NCBI RefSeq assembly: GCF_015024225.1
Contig: NZ_JACJGM010000023.1
Span: 39,488 to 103,487, forward strand
Length of the DNA: 64,000 nucleotides
DNA from: Nocardioides lijunqiniae
GTDB taxonomy: Bacteria > Actinomycetota > Actinomycetes > Propionibacteriales > Nocardioidaceae
Reading direction: 5' to 3'
Part shown: positions 9,318-17,656 of the stretch, one piece after another
Layout of the letters: each line of letters begins with the position of its first letter
Position numbering within the stretch: position 1 is the stretch's first letter
The notes under the pieces: generated by a model
Seen by the model: the letters and a program-made list of their open reading frames with translations, nothing else
Told to the model about the DNA's origin: nothing
Databases searched by the model: none
Made by a program: the position numbers and the translations under genes

Positions 9318-10192
9318 GCGAACCGGACGCCTCGGCGCAGCTCGCGACGGACGAGCTGGTGCGCCTGCTCGACCTCGAGCGCCTCGACGAGGACCTCTTC
9401 CGCGGCGCCCAGCCCGACTCCGCGCGAGCGCGGGTCTACGGCGGCCAGGTGGCGGCCCAGGCGATGATCGCCGGCGCTCGGACCGTCGACCGGGAGTACA
9501 CCGTGCACTCGCTGCACTCCTACTTCCTGCTGCCCGGCGACTACCAGGTGCCCATCATCTACGACGTCGAGCGGATCCGCGACGGGCGCGCGTTCGCCAC
9601 GCGCCGCGTCGTCGCCCGCCAGCACGGGCGCCCGATCTACTACCAGACGCTGAACTTCCAGCGCGACGAGGACGGCTTCTCCCACCAGGACGCCATGCCC
9701 GCCGTCGGCGCGCCGGAGGACGGGCTCGACCTCGTCGAGCTGATGCGCGGGCGCGGCAACGAGGACGCCGACGCGCTGGGCAAGGAGTGGTCGGCGCTGG
9801 ACGTGCGCTACCTCGGCAACTCGCGCATCGGCCTGCCCGCCGACCCCGAGCACCCGGCGCAGGCGCGGATGTGGATCCGCGTCACCGGCGCGCTCGGCGA
9901 CGACCCGCTGGAGCACCTGGCGGTCTTCACCTACGCCAGCGACGTGAGCCTGCTGGGGGCGTCCCTGGCCGCCCACGACGCCGACCCGACCAAGACGATG
10001 ATGGCCTCGCTGGACCACGCCCTGTGGTTCCACCGGCCGTTCCGCGCCGACGAGTGGTGGCTCTACGACCAGTGGTCGCCCTCGGCGAGCGGCGGGCGCG
10101 GGCTGTCGTTCGGACGGGTCTTCCGGCAGGACGGCACCCTGGTGGCCACCGCGGCCCAGGAGGGCCTGATCCGGCCGCGGCGGCCGCGCTAG
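9314..10192 (+). CDS. tesB: Acyl-CoA thioesterase II, copy 2
   Basis: 292 residues, the same length and architecture as the gene just upstream: GGQVAAQA, HSLHSYFLLPGD, SLDHALWFHRPFRADEWWLYDQ, SPSA and AQEGLIR keep all catalytic positions. Large blocks are identical between the two copies, while the central loops (about 120-165) have diverged, so substrate preference may differ. The GTG start overlaps the first copy's stop, so both are on one mRNA. It ends 25 bp from the convergent htdX. Confidence 0.92.
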   Translation: MSEPDASAQLATDELVRLLDLERLDEDLFRGAQPDSARARVYGGQVAAQAMIAGARTVDREYTVHSLHSYFLLPGDYQVPIIYDVERIRDGRAFATRRVVARQHGRPIYYQTLNFQRDEDGFSHQDAMPAVGAPEDGLDLVELMRGRGNEDADALGKEWSALDVRYLGNSRIGLPADPEHPAQARMWIRVTGALGDDPLEHLAVFTYASDVSLLGASLAAHDADPTKTMMASLDHALWFHRPFRADEWWLYDQWSPSASGGRGLSFGRVFRQDGTLVATAAQEGLIRPRRPR

Positions 10193-10217
10193 TCCGTCGT
10201 ACGTCGGTGGGCGGGGC

Positions 10218-11063
10218 TCAGAGCGCGGTGGTGGCTCCGGCGAGGTGCGGGGCCCCCGAGCGCGGGCTGCTGAGCCCGAACGCGTAGCCCTCCTCGGTCG
10301 GGCGCGACCCGAACGCCACCGTGCCGGGCAGCAGGATCGGCTTCTTGAAGGCCACGTCGACGCGGACGTGCTGAGGCAGCCGGTTCTCCAGGGCGCCCAC
10401 GCAGCGCGCCATGCTCCACATGCCGTGGGCGATCTGGCGCGGGAAGCCCAGCGCCTTGGCGGTCAGCGCGTAGAGATGGATCGGGTTGTGGTCGCCGGAG
10501 ACGGAGGCGTAGCGGCGGCCCAGGTCGCCGGCCAGCCGCCACTCGGTGCCGGTCGGGGCAGCGGCCGGGAGGGACGTGCCGCCGGGCGCCGTCTCGTCGC
10601 CGCGTCCACGACGCAGGAACGTCGAGGTCTCCTCCCAGACCAGCTCGCCGCGGGAGTGGACCTTCGTGACCATGTCGAAGGCGCGTCCCTTGGCGTGCGG
10701 GCGCAGGTGCTCGGCGTGGGCGGTCACCTGGAGCTGCTCGGTGACGGCGATCGCACGGTGCTGGGTGATCGAGTTCTCGAGGTGGACGGTGCCGATGGCC
10801 GGGAACGGGAACGAGGCGTCGGTCATGATCTGCATGTGCAGCCCGAACGCCAGCAGGTGCGGGTAGGGCAGCGGCAGGACGTCCTTGCGCGGGAAGCCGC
10901 ACAGGGCGGCGTACGCCGCGGCGTGCTCGACGTCGACCTCGACGTCGTAGCGGCTCAGGGTGAGGTCGGGCAGGTCGCCGCCGCTCTTGCGGATGCCCGG
11001 CAGCAGGTTGACCCCGGGGACCGCCGGCAGCGCCGCCTTCACCATCACGGGCAGGCCGGCCAC
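10218..11063 (-). CDS. htdX: MaoC-like (3R)-hydroxyacyl-CoA/ACP dehydratase
   Basis: 281 residues, double hot-dog. The hydratase-2 motif is in the C-terminal half: D191-H-N-P-I-H196 followed by the conserved HG at 213-214. Catalyses reversible hydration/dehydration of 2-enoyl and 3R-hydroxyacyl thioesters. The first GTG (11063) lies 1 bp after the fabG4 stop; an ATG at 11045 is an alternative start. The gene order htdX-fabG4 divergent to fadA2 is that of M. tuberculosis Rv0241c-Rv0242c-Rv0243, which supports the name. Confidence 0.85.
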   Translation of the reverse strand: MAGLPVMVKAALPAVPGVNLLPGIRKSGGDLPDLTLSRYDVEVDVEHAAAYAALCGFPRKDVLPLPYPHLLAFGLHMQIMTDASFPFPAIGTVHLENSITQHRAIAVTEQLQVTAHAEHLRPHAKGRAFDMVTKVHSRGELVWEETSTFLRRGRGDETAPGGTSLPAAAPTGTEWRLAGDLGRRYASVSGDHNPIHLYALTAKALGFPRQIAHGMWSMARCVGALENRLPQHVRVDVAFKKPILLPGTVAFGSRPTEEGYAFGLSSPRSGAPHLAGATTAL

Positions 11064-11064
11064 G

Positions 11065-12399
11065 TCAGGCGCCCAGCATCATCTGGCCGCACACGCGGAC
11101 GACGTTGCCGTTGACGGCGGTCGACGCGGGGTTGGCGTACCAGGCGATGGTCTCGGCGACGTCGACCGGGAGCCCGCCCTGGGACATGGCGTTGAGCCGC
11201 TGTCCGACCTCGCGCGTCGCGAACGGCACGGCCGCCGTCATCTGCGTGATGATGAAGCCGGGAGCGACGGCGTTGACGGTGATGCCGTCGGTGAGCTCGT
11301 CGGCCAGGGAGTCGACCAGCCCGATGACGCCGGCCTTGGAGGTCGCGTAGTTGGTCTGGCCGACGTTGCCCGCGATGCCGGCGATGCTGGCGACCCCGAC
11401 GATCGAGCCACCGGCGTTGACCACGCCCTGGTCGAGCAGCTCGCGGCTGATGAGCTCGGGTGCGGTGAGGTTGACGGCGATCACGGAGTCCCAGCGGGCG
11501 TCGTCCATGTTGGCGAGCTTGCGGTCGCGGGTGATGCCGGCGTTGTGGACGACGACGTCGACGCCGCCGTGCTTCTCCTTGAGGTGGTGCGCGATCCGCT
11601 GCGGCGCGTCCTTGCCGGTGATGTCGAGCGTGAGCCAGTCGCCGTCGAGCTCCTTCATCAGCGACTGCAGCTCGCTGGCGGCCTGCGGGACGTCGACGCC
11701 GAGCACGGTCGCGCCGTCGCGGTGCAGCACGCGCGCGATCTGCTCGCCGATGCCGCGGCTCGCGCCGGTGACCAGGGCGACCTTGCCGGCGAGGGGCTTG
11801 GCCCAGTCCGTGACCGTGGGGGCGTCGGTGGTGCCGTGGGCGCCGATGCGGACGACCTGGCCCGAGACGTAGGCGGACTTGGGGGAGAGCAGGAAGGCCA
11901 GCGTGCTGCTCACGGCACCCTCCGCGCCGTCGGCGACGTAGACGAGCTGGACGGTGCCGCCGCGGCCGATCTCCTTCCCGAGGCTGCGCGTGAAGCCCTC
12001 CAGAGCCCGCTGGGCGACCCGCTCGGCGCCGCTCACCGCCTCCGGCGGCGTGCCGATGACGACCACGCGCGGGCAGCTCTCGAGGCTGCGGAGCACCGGG
12101 GTGAAGAACTCGCGGAGCGCGTGCAGGTCGGTGGTCGAGGTGAGGCCCGTGGCGTCGAAGACCAGACCCTTGAACCGGGCGCCCTCCTCGACGGTCTCGG
12201 TGGAGGCGATCCCGAGGGTGTCCAGCAACTCGGACAGCGACTCGGCGAGGCGCCCGCGGCCGCCGAGGAGGACGGTGCCGTCCACGAGCGGGGCGCCCTC
12301 GGTGTAGCGCTCGAGCGGGGTGGGTGCGGGCAGGCCGAGGTTCTTGACCAGCAGCTTGCCGAGGGGGGACCGGGTGAAGCCCTGGTAGCGGTCGCTCAT
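11065..12399 (-). CDS. fabG4: High-molecular-weight 3-oxoacyl-ACP/CoA reductase
   Basis: 444 residues from an ATG preceded by GGAGG at a proper distance; an upstream in-frame ATG at 12438 lacks this. The N-terminal ~200 residues are a degenerate flavodoxin/SDR-like domain. The C-terminal SDR domain has TGASRGIG, NNAG-equivalent HNAGIT and YATSK (Y351, K355), the layout of the two-domain HMW-FabG family (Rv0242c). It reduces 3-oxoacyl thioesters with NAD(P)H, probably CoA esters in beta-oxidation or lipid remodelling. It is co-transcribed with htdX and divergent from fadA2 across 127 bp. Confidence 0.9.
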   Translation of the reverse strand: MSDRYQGFTRSPLGKLLVKNLGLPAPTPLERYTEGAPLVDGTVLLGGRGRLAESLSELLDTLGIASTETVEEGARFKGLVFDATGLTSTTDLHALREFFTPVLRSLESCPRVVVIGTPPEAVSGAERVAQRALEGFTRSLGKEIGRGGTVQLVYVADGAEGAVSSTLAFLLSPKSAYVSGQVVRIGAHGTTDAPTVTDWAKPLAGKVALVTGASRGIGEQIARVLHRDGATVLGVDVPQAASELQSLMKELDGDWLTLDITGKDAPQRIAHHLKEKHGGVDVVVHNAGITRDRKLANMDDARWDSVIAVNLTAPELISRELLDQGVVNAGGSIVGVASIAGIAGNVGQTNYATSKAGVIGLVDSLADELTDGITVNAVAPGFIITQMTAAVPFATREVGQRLNAMSQGGLPVDVAETIAWYANPASTAVNGNVVRVCGQMMLGA

Positions 12400-12436
12400 G
12401 GGTGGGAGTCCTCCGAAGTCGTGGGTGTGCAGCCTC

Positions 12437-12455
12437 ATGCAACTCCAGGTGTAAC
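12437..12455. promoter_or_regulatory. Candidate TetR half-site in the fabG4/fadA2 divergent promoter
   Basis: ATGCAACTCC at 12437-12446 repeats nine bases (TGCAACTCC) of the perfect palindrome found in front of the neighbouring TetR gene (14594-14612). The second arm here is degenerate (GGTGTAAC). It lies between the divergent fabG4 and fadA2 starts, so the same repressor could control both. Inference from shared sequence only. Confidence 0.4.
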
Positions 12456-12526
12456 TCGGAGTCCATGTTTCGTGACCTGGCCCTCATTGGCTTCTCCGCG
12501 TGCGTCCCGCGAGGAAGGATGGGGTC

Positions 12527-13810
12527 ATGATCGAACGTACCCGTCGCGTCGCCGTCCTCGGCGGCAACCGGATCCCCTTCGCCCGCTCCAACACCGTCTA
12601 CGCCGGGGTGTCCAACCAGGACATGCTCACGGCCGCGATCGACGGTCTCGTCGCGCGCTACGGCCTGGAGGGCGAGCGCATGGGGGAGGTGGTGGCCGGG
12701 GCCGTGCTCAAGCACGCCCGCGACTTCAACCTGACCCGCGAGTCCGTCCTGGGCTCCAAGCTGTCGCCCGAGTCGCCGGCCACCGACATCCAGCAGGCCT
12801 GCGGCACCGGCCTGCAGGCGGCCATCCAGGTCGCCAACAAGATCGCGCTCGGCCAGATCGAGGTCGGCATCGCCGGCGGCACTGACACCACCTCCGACGC
12901 GCCGGTCGCGATCAGCGACCGGCTGCGCAAGAAGCTGATGAAGGTCAACGCGGCTCGCGACACCAAGTCGCGCCTGGCGGCGCTGGCCTCGATCCGCCCG
13001 GGTGACATCGGGATCGAGATCCCGCAGAACGGCGAGCCGCGCACCCGGCTGTCGATGGGCGAGCACGCGGCGCTCACCGCCCTGGAGTGGCAGATCGGGC
13101 GTGAGGAGCAGGACGAGCTCGCGGCAGCCTCGCACCAGCACCTGGCGCAGGCCTACGACGCCGGCTTCCTCGACGACCAGGTGACGCCCTTCCGCGGGGT
13201 CGAGCGCGACAACAACCTGCGTCCGGACTCCTCGGTGGAGAAGCTGGGCAAGCTCAAGCCGGTCTTCGGCAAGGGGGAGGCGGCCACGATGACGGCCGGC
13301 AACTCCACGCCGCTCACCGACGGCGCCTCCGTCGTGCTGCTGGCCTCGGAGGAGTGGGCCGCGGAGCACGACCTCCCCGTCCTCGCCTACCTGACGGCCT
13401 ACGAGACCGCCGCTGTCGACTACGTCCACGGCGGCGAGGGCCTGCTGATGGCCCCGGCGTACGCCATGGCGCGGATGCTCGAGCGCGAGGGTCTGGGACT
13501 GCAGGACTTCGACTACTACGAGATCCACGAGGCGTTCGCCTCGCAGGTGCTCTCCACGCTGAAGGCCTGGGAGGACCCGGTGTTCTGCAAGGAGCGCCTC
13601 GGTCTCGACGAGCCCCTGGGATCCATCGACCGCGCGAAGCTCAACGTGCACGGGTCCTCGCTCGCTGCCGGACACCCGTTCGCGGCCACCGGCGGTCGGA
13701 TCATCAACGTCCTGGCCAAGCTCTTGGCCGAGAAGGGCAGCGGGCGCGGCGTCATCTCCATCTGCGCCGCCGGCGGCCAGGGCGTGACTGCGATCCTCGA
13801 GCGCCCCTGA
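12527..13810 (+). CDS. fadA2: Acetyl-CoA acetyltransferase / thiolase
   Basis: 427 residues. Thiolase chemistry is supported by the nucleophile C92 in QQACGTG, H334 in YYEIHEAF and C413 in ISICAAGGQG. The ATG at 12527 is preceded by GAGGAAGG; a GTG at 12500 is less likely. It cleaves 3-ketoacyl-CoA or condenses acetyl-CoA. Divergent from fabG4-htdX in the arrangement of Rv0243 (fadA2), so the three enzymes supply dehydratase, reductase and thiolase of one acyl-CoA cycle. It ends at a strong hairpin shared with the convergent TetR gene. Confidence 0.92.
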   Translation: MIERTRRVAVLGGNRIPFARSNTVYAGVSNQDMLTAAIDGLVARYGLEGERMGEVVAGAVLKHARDFNLTRESVLGSKLSPESPATDIQQACGTGLQAAIQVANKIALGQIEVGIAGGTDTTSDAPVAISDRLRKKLMKVNAARDTKSRLAALASIRPGDIGIEIPQNGEPRTRLSMGEHAALTALEWQIGREEQDELAAASHQHLAQAYDAGFLDDQVTPFRGVERDNNLRPDSSVEKLGKLKPVFGKGEAATMTAGNSTPLTDGASVVLLASEEWAAEHDLPVLAYLTAYETAAVDYVHGGEGLLMAPAYAMARMLEREGLGLQDFDYYEIHEAFASQVLSTLKAWEDPVFCKERLGLDEPLGSIDRAKLNVHGSSLAAGHPFAATGGRIINVLAKLLAEKGSGRGVISICAAGGQGVTAILERP

Positions 13811-13830
13811 CCTCAGGAGCAGTGCTCGCT

Positions 13831-13872
13831 GCACCAGCGCCCGGCACCCATCAGGGGGCCGGGCGCTGGTGC
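13831..13872. terminator. Bidirectional terminator hairpin
   Basis: A perfect 15-bp stem (GCACCAGCGCCCGGC at 13831-13845 against 13858-13872) with a 12-nt loop lies between the convergent fadA2 and TetR genes, 21 bp past the fadA2 stop and 13 bp past the TetR stop. Its symmetry and position suit both strands. No U-tract. Confidence 0.75.
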
Positions 13873-13884
13873 GTGCGCTGTGGA

Positions 13885-14574
13885 TCAGCGCGTGACGAGG
13901 GCGAGCGCGGACGCCACGAGGTGGCTGCGCACCTGGTCGGGCGAGATCTCGCCGACGGTGGGGATCCCGGGCGCCGACTCCGCCACGAGGATCCCGACCC
14001 GCGCCAGCTGGAGCGCGCCCAGACCGCTCGCGTAGAGCATGTTGGCGAGCAGCGTCGCGTCACCGGTGTCAGCCGAGAAGTCGCCCGACTCCACGCCGGT
14101 CTCGATCACCGTCGAGAGGATGGTGAGGCAGGCCGAGATGCTGCGCCCGAGGCGGAAGAGCGCCCCCTCGGAGATCTCCTCGAGCAGCTCCGGTCCGCGT
14201 CGCCGCATCAGCGCCTGGGCGCAGTCGACGAAGGCCGGATGCTCGATTCCGTAGTCGACGAAGGAGCCGACGATCTCGGCCAGCGCGCCGCCCGGACCGT
14301 CACCGCGCCCGGCGGCGGCAGCCAGGGCGTCGCGCAGCTCGTCGAGGTAGCCGACCAGGGTGAGCGCGAAGAGCTCCTCCTTGCCGGTGAAGTGCCGGTA
14401 GACGATCGCGCGGTTGATGCCGACGGCTCGGGCGATGTCCTCGATCTGCGCGTCGCGCACCCCGCGCTCGTCGAAGAGCGTGCGGGTCGCGGCGATGATC
14501 TCGGCCTCGCGGGCGCGCCGACGAGCGGCACCTGCGCGGCGCCGGCCGTCGGTCTCAGGAGTCGTGCCAGGCAT
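13885..14574 (-). CDS. TetR family regulator beside fadA2
   Basis: 229 residues. An N-terminal TetR helix-turn-helix spans about 22-68, with IEDIARAVGINRAIVYRHF as its core, and is followed by an all-helical ligand domain. The start ATG is 6 nt from TACGCT on the minus strand (14581-14586), so probably leaderless. A perfect 19-bp palindrome at 14594-14612 overlaps its promoter, indicating autorepression, and a half-matching site occurs between fabG4 and fadA2. Likely ligand is an acyl-CoA or related compound, inferred from context. Confidence 0.85.
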   Translation of the reverse strand: MPGTTPETDGRRRAGAARRRAREAEIIAATRTLFDERGVRDAQIEDIARAVGINRAIVYRHFTGKEELFALTLVGYLDELRDALAAAAGRGDGPGGALAEIVGSFVDYGIEHPAFVDCAQALMRRRGPELLEEISEGALFRLGRSISACLTILSTVIETGVESGDFSADTGDATLLANMLYASGLGALQLARVGILVAESAPGIPTVGEISPDQVRSHLVASALALVTR

Positions 14575-14593
14575 GCGCCCAGCGTAGACATTG

Positions 14594-14612
14594 GTGCAAC
14601 TCCTAGTTGCAC
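14594..14612. promoter_or_regulatory. Perfect palindromic operator of the adjacent TetR
   Basis: GTGCAACT-CCT-AGTTGCAC: 8-bp arms with a 3-bp centre, 20 bp upstream of the TetR start and overlapping its -35/-10 region. Size and position are typical of a TetR auto-operator. Confidence 0.7.
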
Positions 14613-14661
14613 AGGTGTGACAGGTTCGGCGCGGCGGCGCCGCGCGGAGTGGACCGTCGGC

Positions 14662-15966
14662 CTACTCCCGCCGAGGTCGTGCCCGGATCCAGTCGCGCGC
14701 GACCCCCAGTCGCGGGGGTGGCAGGAAGTCCGCGCGCCCGGCGTCGCCGATGCGCACCTCCCACGGCGTCCGGTGCACGGTCCGGTGGTGGTGGCCGCAG
14801 AGCATCACGAGGTTGGACAGCGAGGTGGTCCCGCTGTCGAACCAGGGCACGACGTGGTGGGCGTGGCACATGACCGGCGGGCGGGTGCACCCGGGGAAGG
14901 CGCAGTGGCGGTCCCGCACGACCAGAGCGCGCCACAGCGGCGCCGTCACGAGGCGTCGGGTGCGCCCGACGTCGAGCACCTCGCCGTCGGTGCCCAGCAC
15001 CATGGGGATGATCTCGGCGTCGCAGGCCAGCCGGCGAGCGACGTCAGGGGAGACGTCGAGGCCGTCGTCGGTGTGGCCCCGCTCGAAGAGAGTGCCCCGC
15101 AGCGCCTCCAACCCGACGGTGACGGCGACCCGTGGCCGCGCGCCGTGCGACTCCGGAGGAAGGTCGGTGTCCATGGCGTGCTGCGCGAGCTGGATGAGGG
15201 CGTCCCACATGCGGACGCCGTAGTCGCGCCGGTCGGGCAGCTCCTGACAGGTGTCGGGGTCGATCTCGGGGACGGGAGCGGTCAGCGGCAGCATCGCGGC
15301 CCGGAGCACGGCCCCGTCCTCGACGGACCCACGGCCCTTGACGACGATGCCGCCGGCACCGTCGTCGGTGATCGACAGGAAGCGACGCTGGTGGGCTACC
15401 CGGTCCTCGCGGGCCAGCTGTGCCTCCAACGTGCGCGCCGTCAGGTCGGGGTCCAGGGTCTCGACCACCCCTCGGGCGTGGCGCGTGAGCTCGGTGGCGG
15501 TGACGCGCGACGCCTCGTCGAGCATCTGGGTCTCGGCCGACTCGCGGAGCGCCTCGTCATCGGGGAGCCGGTCGAGGGCGTTGAGCACGATGTCGGCCTG
15601 CTCGGGGCTGATGTCACCCGACGCCAGTGCGGACCACGTGGCCGGCCGATGGCTGACGAGCTCGGTGGCGTGGTCGACCGTCTGCTTGGCCTGACCGTGC
15701 CGGATCCCCGCGAGGTGGGCGAGCCAGTCGGCCGTCGAGCCCCAGCCGAGCGAGTCCTTCGCGACGTCGCGGGCGTCGATCTCGGCCAGCAGGACGGCCT
15801 CGACGGCGTGCTGCTGCGCCCTCATGCCCTGCAGGCCCTCGACGGCCGAGACGAGCTCCAGGTCCGTCGCTTCCGACCAGTCATGACGGGCCAGGACGTG
15901 CAGCAGGGCAGCCCCTTCGTTCACCAGGTCAGTGGGGCTGGGGAGGGGGAGCGCCGAGATCGCCAT
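14662..15966 (-). CDS. DUF222 / HNH endonuclease domain protein
   Basis: 434 residues from the ATG at 15966; the frame stays open further upstream, but that extension is Arg/Ser/Cys-rich and non-protein-like. The N-terminal DUF222 region is helical. The C-terminal HNH domain carries CAFPGC (from C355), then HAHHVVPW, SNLVMLCGHHHRTVH, the zinc-finger and HNH residues. These proteins are present in many copies in actinobacterial genomes (the 13E12-type repeat family of M. tuberculosis) and may derive from mobile DNA, but no element boundaries or target duplications are visible here. Predicted DNA nicking or cleavage; target unknown. Confidence 0.88.
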   Translation of the reverse strand: MAISALPLPSPTDLVNEGAALLHVLARHDWSEATDLELVSAVEGLQGMRAQQHAVEAVLLAEIDARDVAKDSLGWGSTADWLAHLAGIRHGQAKQTVDHATELVSHRPATWSALASGDISPEQADIVLNALDRLPDDEALRESAETQMLDEASRVTATELTRHARGVVETLDPDLTARTLEAQLAREDRVAHQRRFLSITDDGAGGIVVKGRGSVEDGAVLRAAMLPLTAPVPEIDPDTCQELPDRRDYGVRMWDALIQLAQHAMDTDLPPESHGARPRVAVTVGLEALRGTLFERGHTDDGLDVSPDVARRLACDAEIIPMVLGTDGEVLDVGRTRRLVTAPLWRALVVRDRHCAFPGCTRPPVMCHAHHVVPWFDSGTTSLSNLVMLCGHHHRTVHRTPWEVRIGDAGRADFLPPPRLGVARDWIRARPRRE

Positions 15967-16066
15967 GCCGTCAGGCAACCACCGTCCCTCGCCCTCCGCC
16001 ACCGCCTCCCGCGCTCCCTGTGGACGACCCACTGTCTCCACCCGACCTGTGGACGTCCGGTGGACA

Positions 16067-17581
16067 TCAGCGCTCGAACAGCTCCCGCACCGTCTGCACG
16101 GTGTCGGCCTCGGCCGGGGTCTTGTCGTCGCGGTAGCGCACCACCCGGGCGAACCGCAGCGCCATCCCCGCCGGGTAGCGCGGCGAGCGCTGCACCCCGT
16201 CGAGCGCGATCTCCACGACCTGCTCCGCACGCACGTGCACGACGTGACCCTCGCGGTGCGTCTCGAGGGCCAGGAACCGCTCGGTCTGCCAGGCGAGCAC
16301 CTCGTCGGTCATGCCCTTGAACGTCTTGCCCAGCATCACGAAGCCGCTCTCGCTGGAGTCGTCGCGGGCGCCGAGGTGGATGTTGGACAGCCAGCCGCGG
16401 CGGCGCCCGGAGCCCCACTCGACGGCCAGGACGACGAGGTCGAGCGTGTGGACCGGCTTGACCTTGACCCAGGACGCGCCGCGGCGACCGGCGTCGTAGG
16501 GCGCCGACGGGTCCTTGACGACGACCCCCTCGTGCCCGGCGGCGAGCACCCGGGCCACGAACGTCTCGGCCTCTTCGGGGTCGTCGGTCACGACGCGCTC
16601 GGTGAGGTGCCCGGCGGGCACCAGTCCCTCCAGCGCGGCCACGCGCTCGGTGAGCGGGGCCTCCAGGAGGTCGGTGCCGTCGAGGTGCAGCAGGTCGAAG
16701 AAGTACGGCGTGACGTGCACGCCGCTGGCCTGCGCGGTGCGCGAGGCCGTCTCCTGGAAGGGGCGGGGCCGACCCGACTCGCCCAGCGCCAGCGCCTCGC
16801 CGTCGAGGACGAACGACGACGCCGGCAGGCCCAGCGCCACCTCCACCACCTCGGGCAGGCGGGCGGTGATGTCCTCCAGCGTCCGGGTCGCGATGCGCAC
16901 GGTGTCGCCGTCGCGGTGCACCTGGATGCGAATCCCGTCGAGCTTGGTGTCGATCGACACGGGGCCCTCCCCGCCGGCCTTGGTCATCGCCTCGGTGACG
17001 CTCGGGGCCGAGGACGCGAGCATCGGCAGCACCGGACGCAGGACCTCCAGGCCGACGGCTGCCAGCGCCTCCTCGCCGCCGGTGAACGCCAGTCGGGCGA
17101 CCGAGACGGTGGAGCCCGACAGCATCGCCGCCCGTCGTACGGCGGTCAGGTGCACGCCGGCGGCGGCCGCGACGGCCTCCTGCACCAGCGCGTCGAGCGC
17201 TCCCTGGCGCACCTCGCCGGTGACGACCCCGCGCAGCCAGGTCTGCTCCTCGGCCGTGGCCCGCCCGAACAGCTCGGCCACCGCGGCCGAGCGGGCCGCC
17301 TGCGACCCCGCGCCGGACAGGACGGACAGCGCCGCGAAGGCGGCATCGGCGTCGCGCACCTCCAGCGACGGCGACTCCGCCGCCGGCGGCAGGGTGGTGA
17401 GGCCACGCCAGCCCAGGCCGGTGCGGCGCTGGAGCAGGGTGCCGCCGAGGTAGGCGGTCACGACCTCGAGCTCGTCGACCTCGGCGCGCGCGAGCAGCTC
17501 GGCGATCGCGGCGACCTTGGCCTTGCGCGAGCGGGTCGCGGCCACCGCGCCCGAGGTGGTGACGACGTCGTGGAGAAGCAC
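16067..17581 (-). CDS. ligB: ATP-dependent DNA ligase (LigB type)
   Basis: 504 residues, close to mycobacterial LigB. Domain order: an N-terminal helical DNA-binding domain (1-190), then the nucleotidyltransferase domain with the adenylation motif TKLDGIRI (K213), SFVLDGEALA, FFDLLHL, HEGVVVKD and WVKVKP (motif V), then an OB-fold to the C-terminus. Joins nicks using ATP; the essential replicative ligase of bacteria is the NAD-dependent LigA. There is no Ku or polymerase partner nearby, arguing against an NHEJ LigD role. GTG start, with CAGAAT 6 nt upstream as a possible -10. Divergent from the TetR-cyp123 operon. Confidence 0.93.
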   Translation of the reverse strand: MLLHDVVTTSGAVAATRSRKAKVAAIAELLARAEVDELEVVTAYLGGTLLQRRTGLGWRGLTTLPPAAESPSLEVRDADAAFAALSVLSGAGSQAARSAAVAELFGRATAEEQTWLRGVVTGEVRQGALDALVQEAVAAAAGVHLTAVRRAAMLSGSTVSVARLAFTGGEEALAAVGLEVLRPVLPMLASSAPSVTEAMTKAGGEGPVSIDTKLDGIRIQVHRDGDTVRIATRTLEDITARLPEVVEVALGLPASSFVLDGEALALGESGRPRPFQETASRTAQASGVHVTPYFFDLLHLDGTDLLEAPLTERVAALEGLVPAGHLTERVVTDDPEEAETFVARVLAAGHEGVVVKDPSAPYDAGRRGASWVKVKPVHTLDLVVLAVEWGSGRRRGWLSNIHLGARDDSSESGFVMLGKTFKGMTDEVLAWQTERFLALETHREGHVVHVRAEQVVEIALDGVQRSPRYPAGMALRFARVVRYRDDKTPAEADTVQTVRELFER

Positions 17582-17625
17582 CCGCCCATTCTGACCGACA
17601 CCGCCGACACCCCTTGCGCCGGAAC

Positions 17626-17639
17626 GAGAACACGTTCTA
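17626..17639. promoter_or_regulatory. KstR-type operator upstream of TetR-cyp123-cyp51
   Basis: GAGAACACGTTCTA matches 13 of the 14 spaced positions of the published KstR motif TnnAACnnGTTnnA (first base G instead of T); the 12-bp core AGAAC-AC-GTTCT is a perfect inverted repeat. It overlaps the presumed -10 TAGATT (17638-17643) of the TetR gene starting at 17650. The identical 14-mer occurs before yrbE4A. Confidence 0.7.
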
Positions 17640-17642
17640 GAT

Positions 17643-17656
17643 TGGACACGTGTCCA
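17643..17656. promoter_or_regulatory. Palindrome over the TetR start, possible auto-operator
   Basis: TGGACACGTGTCCA is a perfect 14-bp palindrome that includes the GTG start at 17650, and TGTCCAG recurs at 17663-17669. It lies 4 bp past the KstR-like site. A self-binding site for the TetR protein encoded here is the simplest reading. Confidence 0.5.

Noticed and set aside
14662..15966. HNH gene as part of an intact mobile element
   Set aside because: No transposase, inverted terminal repeats, target duplication or group II intron features were seen around it.
16019..16056. DnaA-box-like words TGTGGACGA and TGTGGACGT
   Set aside because: Only 7 of 9 bases match TGTGGACAA, there are just two, and no dnaA/dnaN neighbourhood or AT-rich stretch is present; not an origin.
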